Assembly: GCA_032690845.1 (NCBI GenBank)
Contig: CM064417.1
Coordinates: 15,902,501 to 15,966,500, forward strand
Source of the DNA: Eleusine coracana subsp. coracana
Taxonomy: Eukaryota > Streptophyta > Magnoliopsida > Poales > Poaceae
DNA length: 64,000 nt
Direction: 5' to 3'
The first letter of the stretch is position 1, and every line of letters starts with the position of its first letter. The notes under the pieces are model-generated. The model worked only from the letters and a program-made list of their open reading frames with translations, searched no databases and had not been told where the DNA came from. A program made the translations under genes and the position numbers. This document shows, one piece after another, positions 47,901 through 57,761 of the stretch.

Positions 47901-48690
47901 TGTGGAATGTGGTTTGATTTTTCTTGACAAATTGGTAGTTGAGCATGGACTTGTAATCTCGAAAGATGTGATTGAGAGTGGCCATCGTTGTCTTCTTGGC
48001 TCTCTCGAGATCTGTTGGCTGGAACCGGATGGTTGCACTGACGTCATACCATATTTCGCCTTTTCGGCCTTCCGGGACTTTGCGCCAATCTTGCCACGTT
48101 ATTTTGCAATGGCCCCTCACCACTTTGTCGCAACGGTTCTGCTATTTGGCATTGATACCAGCAGGTTCAATCGGTGCATCATCGTTGGGGTCTGGTGCAG
48201 TAACCTTATAGATGCCCTCTGCCTTGTTTGCGGAGCACTGACGGCGCTTGCATTTGTGTGTGGACACTTGGGCAGGCACCTCTTACACTTGCTGCTCGAG
48301 GGCCTTATCTGCCGCTACCTCTGCTGCAAATAGCCAACGGGCACTTCGTCGAGGACCCTAGGATATAAGTAGTAGATTTTAGTTGGTATAATCTATGTAC
48401 GAAATTAGTTGAACAAATGAGGAAATTATCTTTAACAAGATACCTTCTCTTTAGGCACGTAATCAAGGTCCGGGTTCCCCAATCGACGTTTTTAGGTGAT
48501 GGAGGATGTGGATACTCTGGTTCTTCGCAGTGTTCGCTTGATTCTTCATCATCTGAACACGACCCCCTTCCAAGGGCACCTTGAGGGCGTCTTCCCGATT
48601 CGTTGCTTCTAACAAATTTTCCTCTCGAGAGGGCAACTTGTCTACCATGACGAGAAGACTTTGACATCTTATATTAGATATGACGACTAG
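44930..48690 (-). pseudogene. CACTA second gene: Transposase_24 plus Ulp1-like C48 protease, broken
   Basis: The order along the minus strand is as follows. An N-terminal region starts at about 48690. A Transposase_24-like domain (48123-47662) has TWQDWRKVPEGRKGEIW, FRDYKSMLN and LRLGSSGYKKKIPTW. A DUF8039-like domain (47157-46900) has GYVRVTMLEIVPRYED and FIIWKRRDVIL. Then comes a Ulp1-like cysteine protease region (46487-44930), with DWRVAYVNPNC, a GYILVLDSLDYD block near 45690-45760 and GYYTC at 45371-45385, which matches the catalytic-Cys box CGYYVC. The protease would cleave SUMO-type isopeptide bonds; such genes are frequent in grass CACTA elements. Frameshifts and stops, including one at the His block, show that it is dead. 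Family names are from memory of the motifs. Confidence 0.78.
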
Positions 48691-48790
48691 TTTAGAAAAC
48701 AAGAAGTATTATACATAAGTGGTACAACAAAGAATAAAAAGTTTTAATATTTGCTCTCAGTGCGGGTTGCCAAATGAACAGCCTTCCATA

Positions 48791-49165
48791 CTAGCCTCAC
48801 TTAGCCAGCTTTCATCATTGAGCATGTGTCGATCGTCTATGTAGAATAGATAAGTAGTACAGAGAGACAAGGAGAAGAATAGAAAAATCAAAATTTGCTC
48901 TAAGTGCAGGTTGCTGAATCAACGACCTTTCAACGCTCTAAGATCCTTGACCTGTACAGCAGTATGTATCCAATATCGTACGATATGGTCCATCTCACCG
49001 GACTAGTCTCACTTAGCCTGCTTTCATCATTGAGCATGGGTTGATCACCTACGTTGAATAGATAAGTAGTACAGAGAGACAAGAAGAAGAAAAAAAAAGT
49101 CAAATTTTGCTCTCTGTACTAATCTCACTTAGCTCGCTTTCAGTATTGAGTATATAAGGCAATGA
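48791..49165 (+). repeat. diverged direct repeats within the CACTA element
   Basis: CTAGCCTCACTTAGCC at 48791, CTAGTCTCACTTAGCC at 49013 and CTAATCTCACTTAGCT at 49119 each start a similar stretch. The first two copies align for over 100 bp through AGAATAGATAAGTAGTACAG. The spacing is 222 and 106 bp. Confidence 0.75.
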
Positions 49166-49680
49166 GCATCTAGATAAATTATCTCACAGATAACAAGGAA
49201 ATTTTACATATACGTTAGGTGCTTATTGTTAACATAAAGTATATAGGCACAGTGATGAAGCCATAAGAGCAACAAGAAGTCCCTAACATTTGCTTAAGTC
49301 ATTTGAAAAGCCTAATAGTTTTTTTAAGCAAACATGACAGTGATCTAGTTCCATAGTAGTAATTCACTAACAAGGCACTTGTACAAATGCTGAATGACAG
49401 TCTACAACATGACCAGACCAAATATGCCTCATCTCTATCCTTCAGCAGAGGTCTAATTTAATTTGGTAACTCTATTCTGCTACAGATTATAACCTGTGTA
49501 ATAAAAAAGTTATAATATTGCTTCCTGCGTACTTCGAGGCACATCCTATACTATTGAAGGCCTACGTGAGGCAAATCCTAGTCACGCAGGAAAATCCTAT
49601 ACTGAATGCCTACAGATTATAGCCTTGTAGCTCTATCTCTATCCTTCACCGAGCCTATGACAGAGATACAACCATGAACA

Positions 49681-49840
49681 ATTCTGTTTTTGAGCAAACC
49701 AGGAGCAGAACCTAAATATAATTCAGTTTTTGAGCGTGCAAAGAACAGAACATGAATATAATTTTGTTTTTGAGAATGCCAGGAGAAGAACCTGAATAAA
49801 TTTCAGTTTTTGAGCGTGCCAAGAACAAAACCAGAACCTA
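49681..49840 (+). repeat. 40-bp minisatellite, four tandem copies
   Basis: Units at 49681, 49721, 49761 and 49801 are each exactly 40 bp and share a core of GTTTTTGAGC or GTTTTTGAGA, then AAGAACAGAAC or AGGAGCAGAAC. Copies 2 and 4 are most alike, as are copies 1 and 3, suggesting an 80-bp higher-order unit. Confidence 0.92.
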
Positions 49841-49949
49841 CAGGCACAATGATGATGGGAGTAACCAGTATCGTAATGACAGTAACTAGGAGAAACCACG
49901 CATCTGCTTGGGAACAAAACAAGTAATGAAAAATCAGGCTACCAGAGAG

Positions 49950-50735
49950 CAAGACTCATGCGCTCATGCGCCGCAGGCACGAAGAAACAGAAGCTACACA
50001 AAAGATGGCCAAAGAAACAGCACGAAAGGAGGCTCGTCCGTCACTGTAGGGAGGGGAGGAGGCGCACCTGAATGCAGTAGAACAAAGGGGCGGGATTGCC
50101 GATACAGACAACTCGGGGAAGGGGACCGTGCGACGGTCATCGAGGGAGAGGAGAGGGCCCACACGACTGGCACTCAGGGAGGCGGAGGGGAGCCCACGAC
50201 GGTGCTCGTGGAGGCAGAGGAGGGCTCGACATGACGGTGCTCGGGGAGGTAGAGGAGGGCCCGACGTGGCGACACTCGGCGATGAGGGGAGCCCGTGGCA
50301 GCGGCGGTCAGGGAGGACTGGAGTTCGACGCGGCGGCTCGAGGACGGCGGTGCTCAGGGACGGAGGAGGAGGCCCACACGCTCGTCGTCGATGAGGGGAA
50401 GGAGGCGGTGGCCCTCGGGGAGGGAGAGGGAGACGGAGGTCGGTGGCCCGACACGGTGGCGCTTGGGGTGGCCGAGGGCTGCGGCACTCGGGGAGGGAGA
50501 GGGAGATGGAGGACGGTGGCCCAATGCGGCAACGCTCGGGGAGGCGGAGGCGGCGGAGTTGGGCCGCCTGACGACGTCCTGAATAGCGCCAGGGGTTAGG
50601 GTTAAGGCCCTGCCGCGCCCCTAGCTTATATGGGGGTGGGATCTTTAGCAGCGGCTCAAGACACCAATCACCGCTAAAAAGGAGTAGCGACGGTTGGCTT
50701 TGTGAGCCGCCGCTAAAAATCTGCTGCTTTTTTTT
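49950..50735 (-). other. GC-rich island in the CACTA element with an internal subterminal-like motif
   Basis: A minus-strand frame of 266 codons (50756-49956) is open here but is Pro/Arg/Ser-rich low complexity. On the plus strand the same stretch is a degenerate repeat of CGGGGAGG-GGAGG blocks. At 50636-50735 it joins TTTAGCAGCGGCTCAAG and GAGCCGCCGCTAAAA, motifs that otherwise occur at the CACTA ends. I read this as non-coding CACTA DNA, perhaps a promoter-proximal exon or the end of a second element. Confidence 0.45.
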
Positions 50736-51199
50736 TTTGAAAATTGTATTATTCATTTTCCAAAGAAATTATCAGAGCCTTGTTCTTTTGTAGAAAAAAA
50801 CCCTAGCAGCAATCTAATTTTTTTTGGTCCTGACGTTTTGCAGAAACACCCCTACACTTTCTCAAAATTATATTTTCAGTCCTCATATTTTTGCTTTTTG
50901 GCCCCTGCATACTATTCCATAATTACAAAAAGGTCCCTAGAAACTTTGCACAATTACATCTAAGCCCCTACATCTTACAAAAATCATATTTTCTCAACCG
51001 TAAGTTTGTTTTAAGCCATTCTTGCACTCATGCGTTTGTTAGGGCATGTGCTATTGTTTGATCACATCTCTAACTCTTTTCTCCTCTTACCGTTTCAATA
51101 ACATCTTTCTATTTAAATAACTTACACAATTTTTATATTCAAATAAACATAAATTACATAGAACTTAATACAAGGTTCGCATAATAAAAGATATTTACA

Positions 51200-53631
51200 A
51201 AACAAAATTATATGATGCTTGAGTTAGCCTTGAACGACTTTTCCTTGGCAATGATCTGTGCGCATGTAGGGTATTTTGCTGGCATAGGAGAGTCTTGCTT
51301 CGAAGAGTTTAAATTTTTTTGGATTTATGAAAAATGGCATCTCGTCATATTGATTGTATTTATCTCGATCATCCACATTCTCCACTCCAACGATTCTTTG
51401 TGTACCTAGAACAATAATGTAGTTCTTTTGGTCCTTTGGATCAAGTACATAAAACACCTATTTCATGGTCTTGGCCAGTATCCAAGGCTCATCTTTTTGA
51501 CCAACATTGTTAAGATCAATGATTGTGAAACCCTTTTCATCCACCTCTATGCCATTAGGGTGCTTTTTCTATTTGCATTTAAATATGGGAACCTGCAAAT
51601 TTGCACCGTAGTCTAGTTCACATATTTCCTCAATGTACCCATAATACGAGGTCTACTGGTCCTCTTCGTCAATGGCTTCTACTCGAACACCGCTGTTTTA
51701 ACACTTACTCTTCTTATCCTTCTGTTGGGTGTAGAAGGTAAAACTATTGATGTCGTATGCCTCAAAGGTAACCACGATTTTTCTCGGATTGTTAGCTAAC
51801 TTTCTCAACATTTTCTCTTCCACGGACTCGCCACTTGGAAGATCTAGGGAGCTAAATCATGATGTGAAAGAGCGCTTGTGCTTATCTATGATCCATTCAT
51901 CCATCGCATCCTTGTTGTTCAGGTGGAGCTTTAATAGATGTTTCTCAAAGTACGGTTCCACAATCTACGTCTGTTGCAATATGCTGAAATGTGCTTGGTC
52001 CACTTGTTTGAAGTCTCGATCGGCGAATGATCTGCATCCTTTCGTACCATTTCCAGATAATCTGCCCTCATGACAAGACACAGGGAGACCAATTGATTTC
52101 CTACCATCTTTAATATAATATATGCAACATTCGATGATCTCCTCAGCTGTGTAGCCCTTGATCATAGAACCATCTGGATGTGAATGAGTACGAACATAGC
52201 CTTTCAATACATACATGAACCTCTCAAATGAAAACATTTGATGCAGGTAGACGGGGCCTAATGCAAACATCTGGTCAACAGTATGAATCATGAAGTGTTA
52301 CATTCTATCGAAAAAGGATGGAGGGAAGACCATCTCAACTATGCACATTGTTTTTTTTATGTGGGTCCGTAGGTCATTTAACTCATCTTCAGTTATCTCC
52401 TTCTTTGATACCGCGTTAAAGAAGTTGCAAATGCGAGTTACAACCAACTTCAGCCATGACGTTTTGACAACTTGCATAGGAATGGGGAGAAACACCGAAA
52501 TAATTATTTGGCAATCGTGAGTATTGTACCCACTTATCTTTAGCTATTCCATCTTTACAAGATTCTTGATATTCGATGAGAAACCTATTGGTACTTTAAT
52601 CCCGCTGAGGCACTTACAGAATGTTATTTTCTCCTCAATCATAAGGGTGTAGGCTGCCGAGGGGAGAAAGTACTTTCCATTTGCTCTTTCTTGTATATGG
52701 AGCTCTGGTCTTATTTCTATCTCTACAAGATCTCTACATGCGCTGAGTCCATCCTTTGGTCTAGTATAAGTCCGCTACTACTATCAAATACACCCTTTCA
52801 TATGATCCAGTCGAGGCATGATTCACTTCTAATTCTTCCCAATAATTGAAATATACGAAGAAATTGGATTTCTTCTTAAACGGTGTGAGGCCCTTTGCCT
52901 TTTGTAATGACTGTGTTCTCATGTTAGGCATCTCACATCGTCCTGATGCTCCTTTCGATACAATATGCAATGATTTGGACACACGTGGATTTTTTGCACG
53001 CCCAACAAAAGTGGGGAAATCATCTTCTTAGCAAGGTATGTGGTCCTTGGCATCAAGTTAGGCTTCGGCAGTGCATCAGAAATAAGTTCCAACAAATCCA
53101 TGAAACTAGCATCCGACCAGCCATGCATGGCCTTAGGCTTCATTAGCTCAAGTAAAGTATGCAACAAAGTGATCTCTTTCCCACATCCCTTAGATTTCCC
53201 ATATAGTGGGTCCTCAGATGCCTTCTCTATTGTATGAAAATTATCAAGCCCTTTAGTTGTACCGGCATTGATCAACACCTGCGGCTCAATGTGGCATAAC
53301 AACTCCTCGACATGAAAATCAGCTTCACCAGGTGAATTGACATCCTCGACTTCAACTTCAATAGGCTCATCAAATTCCATATCAACCACACTGTTTTCAC
53401 CATGTTTTGTCCATCTCGTGTACCCAGCAACAAAACCCCTCCGCACCAATTGTGATTTGATTACTTCTATATCTTTCCACAACTTCTCATTCTTGCAATC
53501 ATAGCACGAACAATGTATATTAGTCGTCCCTTCACGTCGAGCATGTTGTGCGGCCCCTTTGACGAATTTAGAGACTTTTCGTAAAAATATTGGACCTGGC
53601 TTAGTGCCCTGTACATCTAAGATCTATCCAT
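51200..53631 (-). pseudogene. CACTA TNP2-like transposase, internal deletion and stops
   Basis: TNP2 is the DNA-cutting transposase of En/Spm elements. The start at 53631 reads MDRS-stop-MY where the family has MDRSWMY. The transposase-associated domain follows (53570-52919), with IHCSCYDCKNEK, FVAGYTRWTKHGE, GWSDASFMDLLELI and CPNHCILYRKEH. The Transposase_21 catalytic core should come next but is absent: the sequence jumps to the KKKSNFF...YWEELEVNH block (about 52880). DUF4218-like (52745-51965) has WLKLVVTRICNFFNA, VEMVFPPSFFD, YLHQMFSFERFMYVLKGYV and GRLSGNGTKG. DUF4216-like (51457-51224) has VLDPKDQKNYIIV and DKYNQYDEMPFF. It cannot make an active enzyme. Confidence 0.88.
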
Positions 53632-54189
53632 CACAAACGACCTTGAACGAGAACCAAAGAAATAATTTAAATTAATTAATTATTATGTGTAATAAAAAAA
53701 TAAACATTCACTAAATATATGTATATTAAAAAATAAATTACATGAATTGAGAAATATTATGCAAGGTAAAATAAAACAAAGAAACAAATTATTCTATATA
53801 TTATTTCACTTTTATCAAGAATTAACAAAAATTCATATCCCTCTTGTCCTAACACTTTCTCTCTCTTCTAGTAACCAAACTAGATTTAGATTCCCATTGA
53901 CATAAAAGAGGCTAGATATAGTAATTTTTTTGTATAGTGATAAAAATAGATGATGTATGCCTTCATAAACTTCAACTACAACCTAATAGAACCATACAAA
54001 TCAAACAAATTTAGCTAAAATTTGATAAAAACCTAACAAACTTAAAATGCAAAATTCATCTTGATTTCTAAATATGAGCACAAAAAAATATATGGGATGA
54101 GTTCCCCTTACTTCAGAGAGCAAATTCCTGCCAAAAAAAACTCAAAACCTCCCCCCCCCCTTGATTTTTGTGATCTCCCCAAATTTTTG

Positions 54190-54194
54190 GACCG
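54190..54194 (+). repeat. target duplication GACCG (left)
   Basis: GACCG at 54190-54194 is repeated at 61356-61360 outside the ends of the Ty3 element. Confidence 0.9.
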
Positions 54195-55035
54195 TGTTGA
54201 CGGTCAGTAAATACTAAATCCGACCATCAAATACTGGCATAAAACAATAAAAGTAAAGAACCAATATAGTGGTAGGAGTTTATTACTGACAAATTCCACA
54301 AGTGTTGGTGAATATTTGCTTGCAGGTGATTTACCCAAGTAATTAAAGAAAAATCCATGTCATCAAGAGAGAAAGCATACTTCCGGCCAATCAGAGCCAA
54401 GCACAAGGATCCACCGGCCCACTTTCGGGAGAAAACCGACATAACCCACTGGCTTATGGTGCCAGGAAAGACAAGGGGCCACCCATCAGGGACCCAGAGT
54501 AGGGGGGACATCTGGGCCCACAACCCCTGTTCGACCGAACACCCCTGTTCGGCCGAATATGTGGGTCCCCCCCTGGTGCACCGCCTCCATGTATCGTCTC
54601 CTGGTGCCTCCCCAAGGTCGGTTGTGCATGTTTGGTGGAAGTTACCGACTCCAGGAATCACCTTTGGGTGCTATAAAAGGAAGGGAAGGGCCCCACTCTC
54701 AAAATACTTCAAGATTAGTTTAGTGCTTCACTTCCTAAAGGCTTTAGCACTGCCAAAGTGCTTAGAAAATAGGTAGAGAGTGAGGGGAAGTCCGGAGGAG
54801 GAGTGGCCCTGTCCACCTCTTCTACACGCTTGTACCTTGACGGATGCTCTCCATATTTAGTAAGTCTTCATGATTCCTTTCTTGGTATTTAAGTTTCCTT
54901 TTTAAGTAACTAGAACTGAAGATTAGGCACACACGTTCCCTGTGGATTCGATACCTTGGAATACTCTGGGTGAAAGCTACTCCGGTATCCATATGCTTGC
55001 GGAATAATTTCTATTATCGTTAAAATACCCAACAA
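54195..55035 (+). repeat. 5' LTR of the second pol-less Ty3 element (841 bp)
   Basis: It begins TGTTGACGGTCAG and ends ACCCAACA. Compared with the 3' LTR it lacks about 0.36 kb downstream of about 54910, corresponding to about 60856-61229. The part before that aligns closely. Confidence 0.92.
54672..54678 (+). promoter_or_regulatory. LTR TATA box
   Basis: TATAAAA follows GGGTGC in the 5' LTR. The 3' LTR has TATATAAGG at the same place (about 60617). A TATA box is expected in the middle of an LTR at the U3/R border. Confidence 0.6.
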
Positions 55036-55042
55036 GCTTTCT

Positions 55043-55060
55043 GGTGCCGTTGCTAAGGAA
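55043..55060 (+). other. primer-binding site, tRNA-Asp type
   Basis: TGGTGCCGTTGCTAAGGA, 7 bp inside the 5' LTR, differs from TGGCGCCGTTGCCGGGGA only by C-to-T and G-to-A changes, as methylation-driven decay would produce. Confidence 0.82.
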
Positions 55061-55183
55061 CGGTTGCTGTTTGATCTTTGAACCTAGTTCACCCTCGTAT
55101 CTTTTTATCTTCGAACCATGGAGTGATTATCAATTCAAAACCTTTCTGCTCCAAAGGGTGAGTTCTTTGAGTCGCCGCTTTCA

Positions 55184-55552
55184 ATGGACCCAATTCATTC
55201 ATCTGGCTTTGAACTCCGCCCTGGCTTTATAGCCTTGGTTCGGGAACAATCCTTCTCGGGTTCAGATAGCGAAAACCCGTTCCATCATTTGCGAGAGTTT
55301 GAGAATTTGTGTTCATGCCTATCGATCAAAGGCATGAGTCAAGACACTCTCAAGTGGAAATTGTTTCCCTTTTCCCTTATGGAGAATGCGAAACAATGGT
55401 ACACTCATTTCGTTGAGAGTACGAATGGTGATTGGAAAGTACTCCGAAATAAATTTTGTCTTGTGTTCTATCCTATATCACATACCGTCTCTCTACAAAG
55501 GGAGATTCTTGACTTTCGTCAAAGCGAGAAGGAATCCATAGGTTCAGCCTAG
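55184..55552 (+). pseudogene. gag capsid fragment of the second Ty3 element
   Basis: This 122-codon frame begins MDPIHSSGFELRPGFI and carries the capsid pattern FSGSDSENPFHHLREFENLC, then LKWKLFPFSLMENAKQWY and LRNKFCLVFYP. It is the Retrotrans_gag domain of Athila-type elements. It stops after FRQSEKESIGSA, where related gags continue to a zinc knuckle; that part is missing. It begins about 120 bp after the primer site, and upstream frames are closed. The loss of the C-terminal half suggests that packaging now depends on another element's gag. Confidence 0.82.
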
Positions 55553-55564
55553 CCCAGGTTTTCC

Positions 55565-57761
55565 TTGTTAACCACTTCCAGCCCTGACTTGTCTTTGCAC
55601 GACCACGTGTTGTTGCAACACTTTTGTCTGGGTTTAAGCAAGGAGTATGCGCTATATGTTGAAGCTCTCCTTGATTTCCAAGTGTTCGAAGTCCATGACT
55701 TTGTCATTTTAATCGAGCATCCCATGGAGAGACTTTTCTCTAATGCACCGACCAATGAGACGTTACACATTGAACTTAAACTTAGGGGAAGACATTTTTC
55801 TGTCCAAATGTATCAATCAAAAAATTCCCCTGAGTTCTCTTTCAAGTTCAAGGAAGGTCTTTTGCAATACCACATGGACACCTCGAATTGATTTTGCAAG
55901 AAAGACCCACTAGTTCTCGTCTCTCCTCCTGATCATCCAGAGGACAATTTCCTCCAAGAGAATGAGAGGGAGTGCTCTGCCATGCCAAGCGGTGAATGGT
56001 TGGATGCGGGCGCACACTCTCCTAATATAATTTGGGTAAGATCGTCTTGCTCAACCATTCAGTGCCACATAAGAGGGATAAAGGTGAAGGTTCTTTTCAA
56101 TACCATAATCGGTGCAAATTTAATATGCAAATCCATTGCAACTGCCTTCATAAGCGGTTAGCCCCTTGCACTAATTACCAAATCTTTCTTGAGCCCCTTA
56201 GGCAAGCATTTAGAAGGATTTGGGACCTTGCAAAACATGCCTGTAAAGCACGAAAGTGTTGAGACTATGCTAGACTTCCATATAATGGAGGTCTATGACT
56301 TCCAAATCTTGATTGGGCATCCGTTGGATGAGCTATACCCAGATGAACCGAAGCTAGGAAGTCTTGACATAAGACTTGGGAGAGGCGTATCTTCTATCTC
56401 AATCTATCAATCAGAAAATCTTTTGATAGAATCTCTCCCAAGGGGTGAGCCATTCAATGAAGTGATTGCAACATTCACGTTTGAGCCCCCTGGATCTATC
56501 CTCAAGGAACAAAGCCATCAATTTATCCAGGGGGAAGGCAAGCCAACCCATGAGGGTGTCTCAACAACTGAATTTGAGCCCATTGCTATCTCACCCTTCA
56601 ATTCTACTATTGAGACAGCTCAGAAGGCAGGCGAAATTCTACCTTCAGGGTTGCCAGTCGAGTTCGAGGAAGGGCTATCTGATAAACATGAAAACACCTC
56701 AAATCACCTCTGGCAAAAGAAGCCTATGACATCCCTTTCACCTCCTAAGCCTTTCCAAGAAGAAATCCTATAGGAAGCCGTTAACAAGGGTCGTTTAAGG
56801 AAGAAAGATGTTTTTCAAGAGAAATCCAAATCTCTCCTTCTTCTACGATTCCTTGTTATATAAAGGGAATGATGTAGAAGCCCTTCTTGATCCCACCATA
56901 GGAGCCAATATCATCACTGACTATATAGCTTGGCAACTTTTGAATGATATACCTCTTGAGCCGAATGACACACTCCTCAAGGATGACTTGGGAGTAACCT
57001 TTCCATGTCGGGGGATCACAAGGGCTATAACAGTTGAGATGGACAAAGTTGAAGTTCACCGAGACCTCCACGTCTTTCCAATCATCGACATTGAACTTCT
57101 CTTAGGCTTCCCACTAGAAAGCCTTCACCATAAGGGTGCATCTCTAGGGAGCATAAATGAAAAGCTTAGGAAAACCGCTTTCACCACCAAAGCCTATTGC
57201 TTAGAAAATCCTATGGTGAGGCCTCATCTCAAGCGCTCCCCGCTTGAGGAGGTGATGTATGTTTTCCAACGCGAATCACCGAGATTTGTTCTTTATGAGG
57301 ACACGAAGCTTTGCATCCAAGAAGGAGATGATTTAGAGGAAACTCTTAATCCTTTTGAAAACAAACAGTCATGTTTCTTGCCTAAGACTTTTTCCTTTGG
57401 TCCTCAATACTCCATTCTCTATGGTGATCAAGAATCAACCACGAGCCTTATCGATGAAATTCTTGAGAAGGAGAACCTTTGCACCATTGGATTGCGTGAG
57501 TAGTTGACTCTAGAAGAAAATAATTCCATTGATGAGCATGAGAGCTTCTTCCTTGAACAACCACAAGATACATGCTCATCCAACAAAACTCTAGAGTTGA
57601 TCGCTCCTTTTGCTAAAAGCACCTACGGGGACTACAACCAGCTTAAGGCCCTCATTAGTAAAATGTTTAAGAGGATGGTTATAGATGCTTTTGTTTATCA
57701 TAAATTTTTCAAATCTCGTATTTGCATTTTTGCACTAACATTGCAGCTAAGACTTTATTGA
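55565..57761 (+). pseudogene. repeated protease-like segments of the second Ty3 element
   Basis: Three open segments (55565-55891, 56189-56773 and 56808-57503, with a further piece to 57761) share a block of the type F-H-I-x-E-V-Y-D-F-Q-I-L-I-G-H-P-L-D-E-L, followed by a GSLDIRLG-like strand. The copies are VFEVHDFVILIEHPMERL, IMEVYDFQILIGHPLDEL and VFPIIDIELLLGFPLESL. Before them lie degenerate DTGA-type boxes, most clearly LLDPTIGANII (about 56880-56912) and NTIIGANLI (about 56100-56126). I read this as a protease-like domain present in three decayed copies. None keeps a canonical D-[ST]-G active site. No pol follows. Confidence 0.6.

Noticed and set aside
49956..50756. 266-codon minus-strand ORF as a host gene
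   Set aside because: Low-complexity Pro/Arg/Ser composition over a degenerate G-rich repeat, and overlap with CACTA-end motifs.
54152..54165. C-run next to the Ty3 element as a functional signal
   Set aside because: It lies outside the target duplication in CACTA DNA and looks like simple sequence.
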